NCBI GenBank assembly: GCA_028342535.1
Contig: JAOLWQ010000008.1
Span: 1-43,881 of the forward strand
Length of the DNA stretch: 43,881 nucleotides
DNA from: Methylophilaceae bacterium
GTDB lineage: Bacteria; Pseudomonadota; Gammaproteobacteria; Burkholderiales; Methylophilaceae
Direction: 5' to 3'
Below the pieces are notes generated by a model. It was given only the letters and a program-made list of their open reading frames with translations. It was not told where the DNA came from and did no database searches. The translations under genes and the position numbers were made by a program. This document shows positions 1 through 8,615 of the stretch, piece after piece; position 1 is the stretch's first letter; each line of letters opens with the position of its first letter.

Positions 1-68
1 TCAATTCCTATTTTTAAATATTTAATGACCGCGGTACTTTACACTTTTTGAGCTTCAATTAAAACCTT

Positions 69-914
69 TTAGAATAATTTTTGTGCAATTAGTGTATTTT
101 CCATTAGTGTTGCGACAGTCATTGGGCCAACTCCTCCGGGAACAGGGGTTATGTAAGAAGCATTTTGGCTTGCTATATTAAACTCAACATCACCAACTAA
201 TTTTCCATTAACTCTATTTATTCCAATATCGATCACAATTGCACCTTTTTTTATCCATTCTCCTCTTACAAGGTTTTGCCTTCCAGCAGCAACCACTACT
301 AAATCTGCCTGTCGAACTTTCTCTTCTAAATCCTTTGTTTTACTATGACAGGAAGTAATAGTACATTTCTCCATTAATAACTCTAATGCCATTGGGCGGC
401 CAACGTTATTTGAAACTCCTACAATTGTTGCATCTAGACCTTCTAAATTAATATCTGAAGCTTTAAGCATCTTTATAACACCATATGGGGTACAAGATCT
501 TAACTTTGGTTGTCTTATGGCAAGTAAACCTATATTAAATGGATGAAAACCATCAACATCTTTTTTTGGGTTTATAGAATTAATTATAATATCTTCATTA
601 ATATGATCAGGAAGAGGTGACTGAATTAATATCCCATCAATTTCAGTGTTTAAATTAATATCTTTAACTAATTTTAATAATTCATCTTCAGTAATTGACT
701 CATTAAAATCATAAGATAAGGATTTTATCCCTACTTTTTCACATGCGAGCTTTTTGTTCTTTACATATACGTGGGAGGCAGGATTGTCCCCAATAAGAAT
801 CACGGCTAAACAAGGATTTCTTATGCCATTAGATTCTCTGTTTAAAATTTCATTGCGAATTTTATCTAAAAGATTATTTGCAATACTTTTACCATCAATT
901 ATTTTTGCTGTCAT
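69..914 (-). CDS. folD: Bifunctional methylenetetrahydrofolate dehydrogenase / methenyltetrahydrofolate cyclohydrolase
   Basis: FolD interconverts 5,10-methylene-, methenyl- and 10-formyl-tetrahydrofolate with NADP in the cytosol, feeding purine and formyl-Met synthesis and, in methylotrophs, C1 oxidation. The 281-residue protein has the family signatures: YVKNK with the catalytic Lys at residue 54, DVDGFHP near 120, a Rossmann segment GVSNNVGRP near 165 and the C-terminal [10 protein letters not shown]. Length fits the family (about 280-290). The open frame continues upstream through the tRNA genes, but the family N-terminus (MTAKIIDGK) fixes the start at 914. The gene stands alone, divergent from the tRNA operon. 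Identification is secure. Confidence 0.96.
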   Translation of the reverse strand: MTAKIIDGKSIANNLLDKIRNEILNRESNGIRNPCLAVILIGDNPASHVYVKNKKLACEKVGIKSLSYDFNESITEDELLKLVKDINLNTEIDGILIQSPLPDHINEDIIINSINPKKDVDGFHPFNIGLLAIRQPKLRSCTPYGVIKMLKASDINLEGLDATIVGVSNNVGRPMALELLMEKCTITSCHSKTKDLEEKVRQADLVVVAAGRQNLVRGEWIKKGAIVIDIGINRVNGKLVGDVEFNIASQNASYITPVPGGVGPMTVATLMENTLIAQKLF

Positions 915-959
915 TATTGTTTTAATACGAATTAAGTAAACGAACATTTTAGCAGAATG

Positions 960-988
960 CTTATAAAAAACATTAATAAACTTGCCAA
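960..988 (-). promoter_or_regulatory. Candidate sigma-70 promoter of folD
   Basis: On the minus strand TTGGCA (983-988) lies 17 bases from TATAAG (960-965), placing a transcription start about 40 bases upstream of the folD start codon. In an AT-rich intergenic region such matches can arise by chance, so this is a moderate call from spacing and position only. Confidence 0.38.
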
Positions 989-1016
989 TGTATAATATTA
1001 AAATTGTAAAACATGT

Positions 1017-1045
1017 TTGACCAAAAGCAGTAATTAAGCTATATT
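1017..1045 (+). promoter_or_regulatory. Promoter of the Pro-Arg-His tRNA operon
   Basis: TTGACC (1017-1022), a 17-base spacer and TATATT (1040-1045) sit just upstream of tRNA-Pro, predicting a start near 1051-1053. The GC-rich stretch right after the -10 (TGCGCG) resembles the discriminator of stringently controlled stable-RNA promoters. Spacing and position are strong; stringent control is inferred. Confidence 0.62.
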
Positions 1046-1053
1046 TGCGCGTT

Positions 1054-1130
1054 CGGGGTGTAGCGTAGCCTGGTAGCGCGCCTGCTTTGGGAGCAGGATG
1101 TCGGGAGTTCGAATCTCTCCACCCCGACCA
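1054..1130 (+). tRNA. tRNA-Pro(TGG)
   Basis: The 77-base cloverleaf has acceptor CGGGGTG pairing with CACCCCG, anticodon stem CCTGC/GCAGG, loop TTTGGGA with anticodon TGG at 1088-1090, and an encoded CCA end. First gene of a three-tRNA operon. Confidence 0.97.
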
Positions 1131-1184
1131 ATATATATTACTAAATAAAGGTAGGCCCGATATACGCTTTATTTGATTTGTTAG

Positions 1185-1261
1185 CTGCCCGTAGCTCAAC
1201 TGGATAGAGCACCAGTTTTCTAAACTGGGGGTTACAGGTTCGATTCCTGTCGGGCAGGCCA
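1185..1261 (+). tRNA. tRNA-Arg(TCT)
   Basis: The 77-base cloverleaf has acceptor CTGCCCG/CGGGCAG, anticodon stem CCAGT/ACTGG, loop TTTCTAA with anticodon TCT at 1219-1221, T-stem ACAGG/CCTGT, and an encoded CCA. It reads AGA, a frequent Arg codon in this AT-rich genome. Second gene of the operon. Confidence 0.97.
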
Positions 1262-1270
1262 ATTTATATG

Positions 1271-1346
1271 GTGGCTGTAGCTCAGTTGGTAGAGTCCTGG
1301 ATTGTGATTCCAGTTGTCGTGGGTTCGAGCCCCATCAGCCACCCCA
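1271..1346 (+). tRNA. tRNA-His(GTG)
   Basis: Acceptor GTGGCTG/CAGCCAC, anticodon stem CTGGA/TCCAG and loop TTGTGAT give anticodon GTG (1304-1306). A G at 1270 can serve as the extra 5' G-1 typical of tRNA-His, opposite the C discriminator at 1343. CCA is encoded. A T-run follows at 1347, where the operon probably ends. Confidence 0.97.
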
Positions 1347-1458
1347 TTTTTTAAGTAGTCGATTTATATTTATTCTTCTGAATTTCACTAAGCTAACAAA
1401 ATAAAAATATGGTACTTTTTAGGATATGATAATTTTGTTATGCAGATAATTTCTTAAT

Positions 1459-2205
1459 ATGAAAGATAATCAATTACTCAGATATAGTCGCCATATTTTA
1501 CTTCCTGAAATTGAATATAGTGGACAAGAAAAATTACTTAATAGTCATTGCTTAATTATTGGTGCAGGAGGATTGGGATCTCCAGTCTCTATTTATCTTG
1601 CATCATCAGGAATAGGTAAAATTACAATTTGTGATTTTGATGATGTTGATATTTCTAATCTCCAAAGACAAATACTGCATAGTGATAATTCTATTGGAAC
1701 GAATAAAGCCATCTCAGCAAGTAATTTTTTAAATAAAGTTAACCCAGAAATTATTATTACTCCAATTGCGAAAAAACTTAATATTCATGAAATGACAGAT
1801 ATAGCAAATGAAGCTGATGTAATAATTGACTGTTCTGATAATTTTGAAACACGTTATGCCTTAAATAAAATTGCGTTCAGCCTTAAAAAACCACTTGTAT
1901 CTGGAGCAGCAATCAAATTTGATGGACAGATTAGTGTATTCGATTTTAGAAAAATGAGTAGCCCTTGTTATGAATGTTTATTTCCAGATACAAATACTGA
2001 AGAAGAATTAAGGTGTGCTGATCATGGAGTTTTCTCACCAATAGTTGGAATTATTGGCTCCACTCAGGCAGCAGAAGCTATAAAAATTATTTTAGATATT
2101 GGCAATTCATTAATGGGAAGATTGTTGCTTTTTAATGCAAAAGATATGACATGGAAAACTATAACAATAGTTAAAGATAAAAGTTGTAATGTATGTTCTA
2201 TTTAA
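1459..2205 (+). CDS. moeB: MoeB/ThiF-family sulfur-carrier adenylyltransferase
   Basis: An E1-like enzyme that adenylates the C-terminal Gly-Gly of a small sulfur-carrier protein (MoaD for molybdopterin or ThiS for the thiamine thiazole). The 248 residues show the nucleotide-binding GAGGLGS near 36-42, SNLQRQ near 70, the DCSDNFETR segment near 125, the conserved RCADHGV cysteine segment near 187, and a zinc site made of CYEC (about 172-175) and CNVC (about 244-247). Length matches MoeB/HesA without a rhodanese domain. MoeB and ThiF cannot be told apart from sequence alone, and no moaD or thiS lies nearby. The family call is sure; the gene symbol is less so. Confidence 0.85.
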   Translation: MKDNQLLRYSRHILLPEIEYSGQEKLLNSHCLIIGAGGLGSPVSIYLASSGIGKITICDFDDVDISNLQRQILHSDNSIGTNKAISASNFLNKVNPEIIITPIAKKLNIHEMTDIANEADVIIDCSDNFETRYALNKIAFSLKKPLVSGAAIKFDGQISVFDFRKMSSPCYECLFPDTNTEEELRCADHGVFSPIVGIIGSTQAAEAIKIILDIGNSLMGRLLLFNAKDMTWKTITIVKDKSCNVCSI

Positions 2206-2207
2206 AT

Positions 2208-2247
2208 GAATTCTGGAATCAGGGTGTATTATGACATGCTAGAATTC
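2208..2247 (+). other. Hairpin in the valS leader
   Basis: GAATTCTGG (2208-2216) and CTAGAATTC (2239-2247) form a nine-pair stem including one G-U, with a 22-base loop, 23 bases upstream of the valS start. It could end moeB transcription, affect valS translation, or be incidental. There is no T-run, so it is not a canonical terminator. Confidence 0.35.
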
Positions 2248-2270
2248 AATATTATTTAAGATAAAAAAAT

Positions 2271-5078
2271 ATGACACAAGAGCTATTAAAATCTTTTAAT
2301 CCCAAAGAAATAGAAGAAAGATGGTATAAATTTTGGGAGTCTGAAGGCTATTATGGAATAGGCAAAGATTTAAATAATCCTATAAATTTTTCAATATTAT
2401 TACCACCACCTAATGTTACTGGTACGTTACACATGGGACATGGTTTTAATCAAACACTAATGGACACATTGACTCGTTACCATCGTATGAGTGGTTCTAA
2501 CACTCTGTGGCAGCCGGGAACAGACCATGCTGGTATCGCAACCCAAATTGTTGTTGAAAGACAGTTAGATCAAGAAGGCACGTCTAGACATGAATTGGGG
2601 CGAGAAGAATTTATAAAAAAAGTATGGGATTGGAAGGCACTTTCAGGCGGAAAAATAACACAACAAATGCGTAGGCTCGGGACCTCTCCTGATTGGTCTA
2701 GAGAGCGCTTCACAATGGATGAAGGATTATCAAAGACTGTAACTGAAGTTTTTGTTAAGCTTTATCGAGAAGGACTGATTTACCGAGGAAAAAGATTAGT
2801 AAATTGGGATATAAAGCTTCAAACAGCAGTGTCAGATCTAGAGGTAATTCAAGAAGAAGAGAGAGGATCTTTATGGCATATTAATTATCACCTAGCAGAT
2901 AATAATGACACCTTTCTAACAGTAGCCACTACAAGACCAGAAACAATGCTGGGTGACGTTGCATTAATGGTCCATCCAGATGATGAAAGATATAAAAAAT
3001 ATATTGGAAAAACTGTCATATTGCCCTTGCTAGAAAAAGAAATTCCAATAATCGCAGATGAATATGTTGACTCTACTTTTGGTACTGGAGTAGTAAAAGT
3101 AACCCCAGCACATGATTTTAATGATTATGCTGTTGGCCAAAGACATAAGCTCCCATTAATAAACATTTTAACCCTTGATGGATTTATTAATGAGAACGGC
3201 ACAAGTAAGTATGAAGGCTTAGAAAGATTCAAAGCAAGGCAGAAAATTGTAAGTGATCTTGAAAGCAAATCCCTATTAAATAAAGTTGAAGATTATATTG
3301 TAAAGATTCCGAGAGGGGATAGAACAGGAACAGTCATAGAGCCAATGCTTACCGATCAATGGTTTGTTGCTATGTCAAAGAAAAGTGATGATGGGAAGAG
3401 TATTTCTGAAAAAGCATTAGACGTCGTGAAAAGTAAGGAAATTAAATTTTATCCTGAAAACTGGGTAAATACTTATAATCAATGGCTCAATAATATTCAA
3501 GATTGGTGTATATCAAGACAGTTATGGTGGGGGCATCAGATCCCAGCTTGGTATGGTGAGGATAATAGAATCTATGTGGCCCATACTCACGAAGAGGCAG
3601 AAAAATTAGCAAAAGAGGATGGCTATGAAGGTGATTTAAGAAGAGATGAAGATGTTTTAGATACTTGGTTTTCATCAGCTTTGTGGCCTTTCTCGACACT
3701 AGATTGGACTCCAGAATATCCTGAAAAAAGTAATGATTCCCTTGATTTATATTTACCTTCTTCTGTGTTGGTTACTGGTTTTGATATTATTTTCTTTTGG
3801 GTTGCAAGGATGGTAATGATGACTAAACACATTACTGGAAAGATACCGTTCAAACATGTTTATATTCATGGATTGATTAGAGATTCTGAAGGTCAAAAAA
3901 TGAGTAAGTCAAAAGGTAATGTTTTAGACCCAATTGATTTGATAGACGGAATTTCAATAGAAGAATTATTGAAAAAAAGAACTGCTGGGTTAATGAATCC
4001 GAAACAATCTGAATCTATTGTTAAGAAAACTAAAAAAGAATTTCCAGAAGGCATTGCTTCATTCGGTACTGATGCCTTAAGGTTTACATTTGCAAGTCTT
4101 GCAAGCCCAGGAAGAGACATAAAGTTTGATTTACATAGGTGTGAAGGGTACAGAAACTTTTGCAATAAGTTATGGAATGCAACTCGTTTTGTTTTAATGA
4201 ATTGCGAGGAAGTCGATAATGGTTTTGGTGAATGTGTTGAAGGATATTTAGATTTCTCAAAAGCAGACAAATGGATTGTTAGTATTTTTAATCAAAAAAT
4301 TAAGAAAATAGAAAATAATTTTAAAGACTATCGGTTTGATTTGCTTTCACTGGAGATGTATCAATTTGTATGGGACGAATATTGTGATTGGTATTTAGAG
4401 ATAGCAAAAGCTCAATTACAAAACGGGAATGATTCTCAGCAGAGAGCTACAAGAAGAACTTTAATAAGTATTTTAGAAATGATTCTTAGAATGAGTCATC
4501 CAGTGATGCCATTTATCACTGAGGAAATATGGCAAACTATTGCTCCTATGGCGAAAAAAGAGGGTGCTTCAATTATGACACAACCTTACCCAGTTTTCAG
4601 AGAAAATAAAATTGATGAAGCATCAATTGAATGGATGGAGGTATTAAAAAAAATGGTTGTTCAATGCCGGAGTTTAAGAGGAGAGATGGGGGTTTCACCT
4701 GCAGAAAAAATTCCATTAGCAATAGTAGGAGATACAGATATCTTGACTGGATATGAAATTTATTTAAAAGGACTAGCTAAAGTAAATGACATTGAATATA
4801 TGAAGGATCTCCCTGATAAAGATGCACCTGTAGCTATTGTTGATAATTTTAAGTTAATGCTAAATATAAAAATTGATAAAAAAACAGAGTTAGCACGACT
4901 TCAAAAAGAAATCGATCGACTAGAGATTGAAATTCGCAAAGCGAGTGGAAAATTAGAGAATGAGAATTTTATTAATAAAGCGCCTGAGTCAGTAATTAAT
5001 CAAGAGAAAGAAAGATTGCTAGAATTTACTCAGTTGAATGTCAAAGTAAAAGCTCAATTGGAAAAACTTAGCTTCTAA
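2271..5078 (+). CDS. valS: Valyl-tRNA synthetase
   Basis: A class I synthetase that charges tRNA-Val in the cytosol. The 935-residue protein has the HIGH-type motif HMGHG near residue 56, an inserted CP1 editing domain ([12 protein letters not shown] near 220), the tryptophan-rich [11 protein letters not shown] segment near 415, KMSKSKGN near 543, the anticodon-binding domain, and a C-terminal coiled coil of about 65 residues typical of ValRS. Length is normal. The last four bases overlap the end of the convergent tusA, so no terminator fits between them. Confidence 0.98.
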   Translation: MTQELLKSFNPKEIEERWYKFWESEGYYGIGKDLNNPINFSILLPPPNVTGTLHMGHGFNQTLMDTLTRYHRMSGSNTLWQPGTDHAGIATQIVVERQLDQEGTSRHELGREEFIKKVWDWKALSGGKITQQMRRLGTSPDWSRERFTMDEGLSKTVTEVFVKLYREGLIYRGKRLVNWDIKLQTAVSDLEVIQEEERGSLWHINYHLADNNDTFLTVATTRPETMLGDVALMVHPDDERYKKYIGKTVILPLLEKEIPIIADEYVDSTFGTGVVKVTPAHDFNDYAVGQRHKLPLINILTLDGFINENGTSKYEGLERFKARQKIVSDLESKSLLNKVEDYIVKIPRGDRTGTVIEPMLTDQWFVAMSKKSDDGKSISEKALDVVKSKEIKFYPENWVNTYNQWLNNIQDWCISRQLWWGHQIPAWYGEDNRIYVAHTHEEAEKLAKEDGYEGDLRRDEDVLDTWFSSALWPFSTLDWTPEYPEKSNDSLDLYLPSSVLVTGFDIIFFWVARMVMMTKHITGKIPFKHVYIHGLIRDSEGQKMSKSKGNVLDPIDLIDGISIEELLKKRTAGLMNPKQSESIVKKTKKEFPEGIASFGTDALRFTFASLASPGRDIKFDLHRCEGYRNFCNKLWNATRFVLMNCEEVDNGFGECVEGYLDFSKADKWIVSIFNQKIKKIENNFKDYRFDLLSLEMYQFVWDEYCDWYLEIAKAQLQNGNDSQQRATRRTLISILEMILRMSHPVMPFITEEIWQTIAPMAKKEGASIMTQPYPVFRENKIDEASIEWMEVLKKMVVQCRSLRGEMGVSPAEKIPLAIVGDTDILTGYEIYLKGLAKVNDIEYMKDLPDKDAPVAIVDNFKLMLNIKIDKKTELARLQKEIDRLEIEIRKASGKLENENFINKAPESVINQEKERLLEFTQLNVKVKAQLEKLSF

Positions 5079-5305
5079 TTCTTCTTTATATAAAAAGTAG
5101 TTACTTCATTCTCAGTTTCATATGAAATCAAATCATGACCAGTATTCCTGCAAAAAGCCTCAAAGTCTTTTTTTGCACTTTTATCAGTTGTTTTTATTTT
5201 TAATATTTGATTTATTTCAAGCGAATTTAAGCCCTTCTTACATTTAAGAATAGGCATTGGGCATTTAAGCCCAATGGCATCTATTTCTTCATTATATTCA
5301 GTCAT
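5075..5305 (-). CDS. tusA: TusA-family sulfur carrier protein
   Basis: A 76-residue protein with the TusA/SirA signature [10 protein letters not shown], whose first Cys (residue 15) would carry persulfide sulfur for tRNA thiolation or molybdenum-cofactor synthesis. The predicted fold is beta-alpha-beta-alpha-beta, and the length is normal. It lies 3 bases behind the bacterioferritin gene, so the two are probably co-transcribed, a link between sulfur and iron handling that is inferred from position. The family call is firm; which TusA-like role it plays is open. Confidence 0.85.
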   Translation of the reverse strand: MTEYNEEIDAIGLKCPMPILKCKKGLNSLEINQILKIKTTDKSAKKDFEAFCRNTGHDLISYETENEVTTFYIKKN

Positions 5306-5308
5306 AAT

Positions 5309-5758
5309 TTATTTACTAAATGGCTCTACATCTCCAGGGGCTCTAAGCATTTTATCAACTTCTCCTAAATGAAGTTCTTCAGTATAAATCATTTCTCGGG
5401 CATATTCTTCGAGCATAACTGAGGAATCGCCAACAAGTTTAAGCAAATCTTTATAACAATCGAGTGATGCTTTTTCATGATCTAAAGATTCGCGAAGAAT
5501 ATTACCAATATCATGGGTATTAGTTTCTAAAAGCGGACCAATAGAAAGTGATGGGTGGCCACCCAAATTAGTAATTAATTCCCCAGCTTTATTTGCATGG
5601 TCTAATGATTCAGTTGCTTGTCCTCTTAACCAACTAATAATTGGAATACGACCATATCCGTATACCATTAAAGAATAGTGGGTATAGCGTACAACTCCAG
5701 CAAGCTCCATTTCTAAAATCTTGTTTAACGACATAATAATCTTTTGATTGTCAGCCAT
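5309..5758 (-). CDS. bfr: Bacterioferritin / ferritin-like diiron protein
   Basis: A 149-residue four-helix-bundle protein for iron storage and oxidation. Carboxylate and histidine ligands of a diiron site are visible: the Glu of ILEMELAG in helix 1, ExxH in ATESLDHA (helix 2), Glu of ESLDHEKA (helix 3) and ExxH in YTEELHLGE (helix 4). The start at 5758 is preferred over the longer frame because AGGAG sits just upstream and the extra N-terminus is not family-like. A haem-ligand Met was not assigned, so it could be a haem-free bacterioferritin-like protein. It leads a two-gene unit with tusA. Confidence 0.85.
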   Translation of the reverse strand: MADNQKIIMSLNKILEMELAGVVRYTHYSLMVYGYGRIPIISWLRGQATESLDHANKAGELITNLGGHPSLSIGPLLETNTHDIGNILRESLDHEKASLDCYKDLLKLVGDSSVMLEEYAREMIYTEELHLGEVDKMLRAPGDVEPFSK

Positions 5759-5846
5759 AATGTATCTCCTTTTTTTATTGAAATCACAAATTAACACAAG
5801 TTGAAAACTGATGTGTTAATGCGAATGATTTGTATTCTGAATCAAC

Positions 5847-6242
5847 TTAGATAAGAGAAATAAACAAGGATAAAATTAACATAGCTGCCATAAGTCGAAT
5901 TGACCAAAATGTAAATTTCATACCTTGGATTCTTTTACGGGAATCAATGCTAGGGGCTGTAAATGATTTAGCATGTAAAAAACGACCAATAAATAATAAA
6001 CCACCAAATGAGAAAACTATAAGCGGATGAATATTATTAATTTCAAGACAGCTTAATAAAATTAAACCCAAAGGAACATACTCAATAAAATTTGCTTGGG
6101 CTCGAATAGCTTGCTCAAGATCTTTATGGTTTTTATGACCAAGAGATACTTTATGAAGCCTTCTTAATTTTATAACATTTGTAGATAACTTAATATAAAT
6201 AAATGCGAGAAGTGAGGCATATATTGCAGTTATTTGTAGCAT
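5847..6242 (-). CDS. MAPEG-family membrane protein (YecN-like)
   Basis: A 131-residue protein with about four hydrophobic helices. It carries a MAPEG-type core: the RAQANFIEYVPLGL stretch (Asn/Glu in helix 2) and GRFLHA near residue 85. MAPEG proteins are membrane proteins of eicosanoid and glutathione metabolism; the bacterial YecN branch has no established reaction, although glutathione transferase activity is possible. It sits 25 bases behind the ROK kinase gene on the same strand and may be co-transcribed with it. Confidence 0.8.
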   Translation of the reverse strand: MLQITAIYASLLAFIYIKLSTNVIKLRRLHKVSLGHKNHKDLEQAIRAQANFIEYVPLGLILLSCLEINNIHPLIVFSFGGLLFIGRFLHAKSFTAPSIDSRKRIQGMKFTFWSIRLMAAMLILSLFISLI

Positions 6243-6267
6243 ATTTTTCCTAAAATTTTTAATTTAA

Positions 6268-7173
6268 TTATAAAGTGCTGGTAGCATTTTTACCAATTAT
6301 GGCTGCTCCAATGACTCCTGCAGAATCTCCCAAAATGTTTTTTAGAATAGGAGTATTTGGCTCCTCACAAAAAATATTTTTATATACCATTTGCAAAGCT
6401 TTCGTATATAAATTTTGATGGTTCGATAAACCCCCTCCCAATACAATTACATCTGGATCAATAGTGTTTATTATATTTGCTAATGACAAACCATAGTACT
6501 CATAAAATATATTTAAAATATCTGCTTCATCTTCATTGTATGTTGCTTGACTTAAAAATTTCTCAGCCGAAACTTTAATCTTTAAATTCTTATAGATCAT
6601 TTCTTCTAAGCCAGTTCCTGAAATATAAGTACTAACACAGCCGTTTTTCCCACAAAAACATTTTGGCCCATTTGGGTTAATTACTGAATGACCCCATTCG
6701 CCAGCTAATCTTTGAGGACCCGTTCTTAGTTCACCATTATGAATAAATCCTCCACCACAGCCTGTACCCATTATTACTCCAAACACTAAGTCGTAATTTT
6801 TACCAGCACCCGTAAATGATTCTGCCAGAGCAAAACAATTCGCATCATTTTCAATGACAAAAGAATGATTTAATTTATTTTTGATTAAATCTTGAAGCGG
6901 TAATCCATTCTGACAAGAAATAGTAGAGTTTCTTAATAATCCCGTAGATTTAGAAATTGAACCAGGAGTTCCAATACCAAGGCTATGCTCTTTATTTTCA
7001 ATACTGTCTAAGGCTTGTAGATAGATATCATGAATTTGATTAAGGACATGCTCAGGACCCTTTTGGCTTTCAGTAAAAATTCTTTGACGAAAAAGAATAT
7101 TTGAATCTTCATCAAGGACAACGGATTCAATTTTAGTACCACCTAGATCAATGCCTATATTTAATTTATTCAT
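6268..7173 (-). CDS. ROK-family sugar kinase (fructokinase/glucokinase type)
   Basis: A 301-residue cytosolic sugar kinase. It starts with the phosphate-binding GIDLGGTKIE, has the sugar-binding ENDANCFALAE near 125, GTGCGGG near 145, and the ROK zinc site formed by the His of GEWGHSVINP and the Cys residues of CFCGKNGC. It ends with an ATP-site VLGGGLSN. These features fit the fructokinase/Mak branch better than the ROK repressors, since no DNA-binding domain is present. The actual sugar cannot be read from the sequence. Confidence 0.9.
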   Translation of the reverse strand: MNKLNIGIDLGGTKIESVVLDEDSNILFRQRIFTESQKGPEHVLNQIHDIYLQALDSIENKEHSLGIGTPGSISKSTGLLRNSTISCQNGLPLQDLIKNKLNHSFVIENDANCFALAESFTGAGKNYDLVFGVIMGTGCGGGFIHNGELRTGPQRLAGEWGHSVINPNGPKCFCGKNGCVSTYISGTGLEEMIYKNLKIKVSAEKFLSQATYNEDEADILNIFYEYYGLSLANIINTIDPDVIVLGGGLSNHQNLYTKALQMVYKNIFCEEPNTPILKNILGDSAGVIGAAIIGKNATSTL

Positions 7174-7226
7174 TCAAGTTAATGATAACTAAATTTAGAA
7201 GATATTCAATAATTATAAATTATGGG

Positions 7227-7254
7227 TTGACATCAAACATGCCTCAAGCATAAT
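7227..7254 (+). promoter_or_regulatory. Promoter of the small membrane-protein cluster
   Basis: A consensus -35 TTGACA (7227-7232) is followed after 16 bases by CATAAT (7249-7254); TAATCT at 18 bases is an alternative -10. Transcription would start near 7261, leaving a leader of about 60 bases before the first small gene. It is one of the best -35 matches in the window. Confidence 0.6.
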
Positions 7255-7323
7255 CTTACTAGTTAATTTGCGGACGATAAGTTTGTGTGCAAGTTAAAAT
7301 TTAGTCTATAGAAAAAGGTTTTT

Positions 7324-7512
7324 ATGAAAAGAAATATTGGAAAAGTTGCACTTTTCTTATCATTGGTATCAGTATTGTGGCTTGTATTAGGTATGTTTAA
7401 TATAGTCCCACTTTTAATAGAGCTGCCTAATGAAACAAATATAAGAGCACATGCGTCATTAGCAGTAATTCTCTTATTAATTGCTTCGTGGGCTTTTTGG
7501 AATGAAGATTAA
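7324..7512 (+). CDS. Small two-helix membrane protein, function unknown
   Basis: A 62-residue protein that I do not recognise. A basic N-terminus (MKRNIGK) precedes a hydrophobic helix at about 8-31, a short polar segment (PNETNIRAH) and a second helix at about 42-59, ending in the acidic NED. This suggests an inner-membrane hairpin with both ends in the cytoplasm. AAAGG sits just upstream of the start. It is the first of three tiny co-directional genes behind a strong promoter. Confidence 0.65.
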   Translation: MKRNIGKVALFLSLVSVLWLVLGMFNIVPLLIELPNETNIRAHASLAVILLLIASWAFWNED

Positions 7513-7533
7513 TTTTTAAAAAAGGTTTAATTT

Positions 7534-7710
7534 ATGATTAAAACATCAGATATATGTATTTTAATTTCAGTGGCAGTCGCATTTATAACAACTGCTTATT
7601 TGTGGTTCCAAGGAGTTGATACTAAACAAGAAGCCTTGTTTACTGCAACATGGATCCCTTCAATTTTAACTTTTGCTATTTATTTTAAAATAATAGCTAA
7701 AAAGGACTAA
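7534..7710 (+). CDS. Small two-helix membrane protein, function unknown
   Basis: A 58-residue protein of unknown function. It has a hydrophobic helix at about 7-25, a loop GVDTKQEA, a second helix with TWIPSILTF at about 37-52, and a basic tail (KIIAKKD). AAAGG lies about seven bases before the ATG. It starts 21 bases after the preceding small gene and ends 2 bases before the next one, which argues for one transcript and against a chance open frame. Confidence 0.6.
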   Translation: MIKTSDICILISVAVAFITTAYLWFQGVDTKQEALFTATWIPSILTFAIYFKIIAKKD

Positions 7711-7712
7711 GT

Positions 7713-7826
7713 ATGGATGATCAATTATTATTCTTTACCGGTTTGTTTTGTTTTGTTCTGGCTATAGTTGGCGTTGTAATGACTGTATTAGAATTTAGAA
7801 ATATTGAAATAAAAAATAAAAAATAA
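7713..7826 (+). CDS. 37-residue single-helix membrane protein, function unknown
   Basis: A very short frame encoding an acidic N-terminus (MDDQ), one hydrophobic helix at about 5-26 (LFFTGLFCFVLAIVG and following) and a charged, Lys-rich tail. AAAGGA overlaps the end of the previous gene and gives a good ribosome binding site. Its tight fit to the upstream small gene and its membrane-protein composition support translation. No family is recognised. Size and topology recall small subunits of membrane complexes, but that is only analogy. Confidence 0.5.
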   Translation: MDDQLLFFTGLFCFVLAIVGVVMTVLEFRNIEIKNKK

Positions 7827-7849
7827 AGTACTAAAAAAGAAAATTTAAG

Positions 7850-7925
7850 TGGTGGCCTGAGACAGAATCGAACTGTCGACACGAGGATTTTCAATCCACT
7901 GCTCTACCGACTGAGCTATCAGGCC
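7850..7925 (-). tRNA. tRNA-Phe(GAA)
   Basis: The 76-base minus-strand cloverleaf has acceptor GGCCTGA/TCAGGCC, loop TTGAAAA with anticodon GAA (7890-7892) and an encoded CCA. The anticodon stem GTGGA/TCCTC contains a U-U mismatch at the second pair, where a G-C pair is usual. Confidence 0.96.
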
Positions 7926-7950
7926 ATAAATAAACAAAAGCAAGTGGCGA

Positions 7951-7959
7951 ATTATATCA
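7951..7959 (-). promoter_or_regulatory. Extended -10 promoter of tRNA-Phe
   Basis: On the minus strand TGATATAAT is a perfect -10 with the TGn extension, placed so that transcription starts about 19 bases before the tRNA. No good -35 is seen at 17-18 bases, as is common for extended -10 promoters. Confidence 0.55.
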
Positions 7960-7991
7960 AACTTATCTCTGATATGGTCGATTAGAGTTTG

Positions 7992-8561
7992 TTAATTAAT
8001 TTTATTGGGAGACGCTGTTAATTTTGGTAATTGTTGAATTATTTTAAAAACAATAAATAGAATGCCAACATAAGCTGCATTAGGGATGAAGAAAGGGTTA
8101 AAGTAACTCCCCAAGTAGATTAATCCGTCATAAAAATTTGGATTACTTTCCCAGCCTGATAAAAAATAATGGCTAGAAAACGAGATAATATAGCTTAATA
8201 CGATAGCGATGAACGCAATAGGAAAAAATAGTTTTGCTTCTAGAAATTTCCCATCAGATAAAAACTTCCTGCTTAATTCCCAAGTCATAATATAAGTAAA
8301 AACGTGCCCTAAATAACTAGCTTCAAAGTTAATATGAGTCATATTATTTATGTTGATGATATACCAATCTAAAGAAACGATTGAAGCTACAAAAACTATG
8401 AGCCACTTTCTTTGCTTTAAGAAAATACCTGCCGCAATAAAAATTGCAAGACTAGCATCTGGTAAGCTAAAAGATGTTAATTCATGACTCGCTCGGGTAA
8501 GCAAAGTAAGAAATAATAAAATCAAGGCTAATAAAATATTTTTTTTAAGTAATGTTTGCAT
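7992..8561 (-). CDS. BtuM-like ECF S component, predicted cobalamin transporter
   Basis: A 189-residue integral membrane protein with about six hydrophobic helices. Size, helix pattern and the early LPDASLAIF segment resemble BtuM, the solitary cobalamin-binding S component known from Thiobacillus denitrificans. It lies 54 bases behind a TonB receptor controlled by a cobalamin riboswitch, which supports a role in moving B12 across the inner membrane. The protein contains no cysteine, so the Cys that ligates and decyanates cobalamin in characterised BtuM is missing. Function is inferred mainly from context; another S-component or vitamin-uptake family is possible. Confidence 0.55.
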   Translation of the reverse strand: MQTLLKKNILLALILLFLTLLTRASHELTSFSLPDASLAIFIAAGIFLKQRKWLIVFVASIVSLDWYIININNMTHINFEASYLGHVFTYIMTWELSRKFLSDGKFLEAKLFFPIAFIAIVLSYIISFSSHYFLSGWESNPNFYDGLIYLGSYFNPFFIPNAAYVGILFIVFKIIQQLPKLTASPNKIN

Positions 8562-8615
8562 CTTTGAATTTAATTTAATTATAAGCTTCAGATTTTAACA
8601 CCAGAATGCTAATTA

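Noticed and set aside
915-1262. Protein-like N-terminal extension of the folD frame running antisense through tRNA-Arg and tRNA-Pro, with segments such as [15 protein letters not shown]
   Set aside because: This is the well-known spurious translation of tRNA genes in the antisense direction; the FolD family N-terminus begins at 914.
3487-4270. Minus-strand open frames inside valS
   Set aside because: They lie fully opposite conserved ValRS sequence, have no family features and no ribosome binding site; shadows of the real gene.
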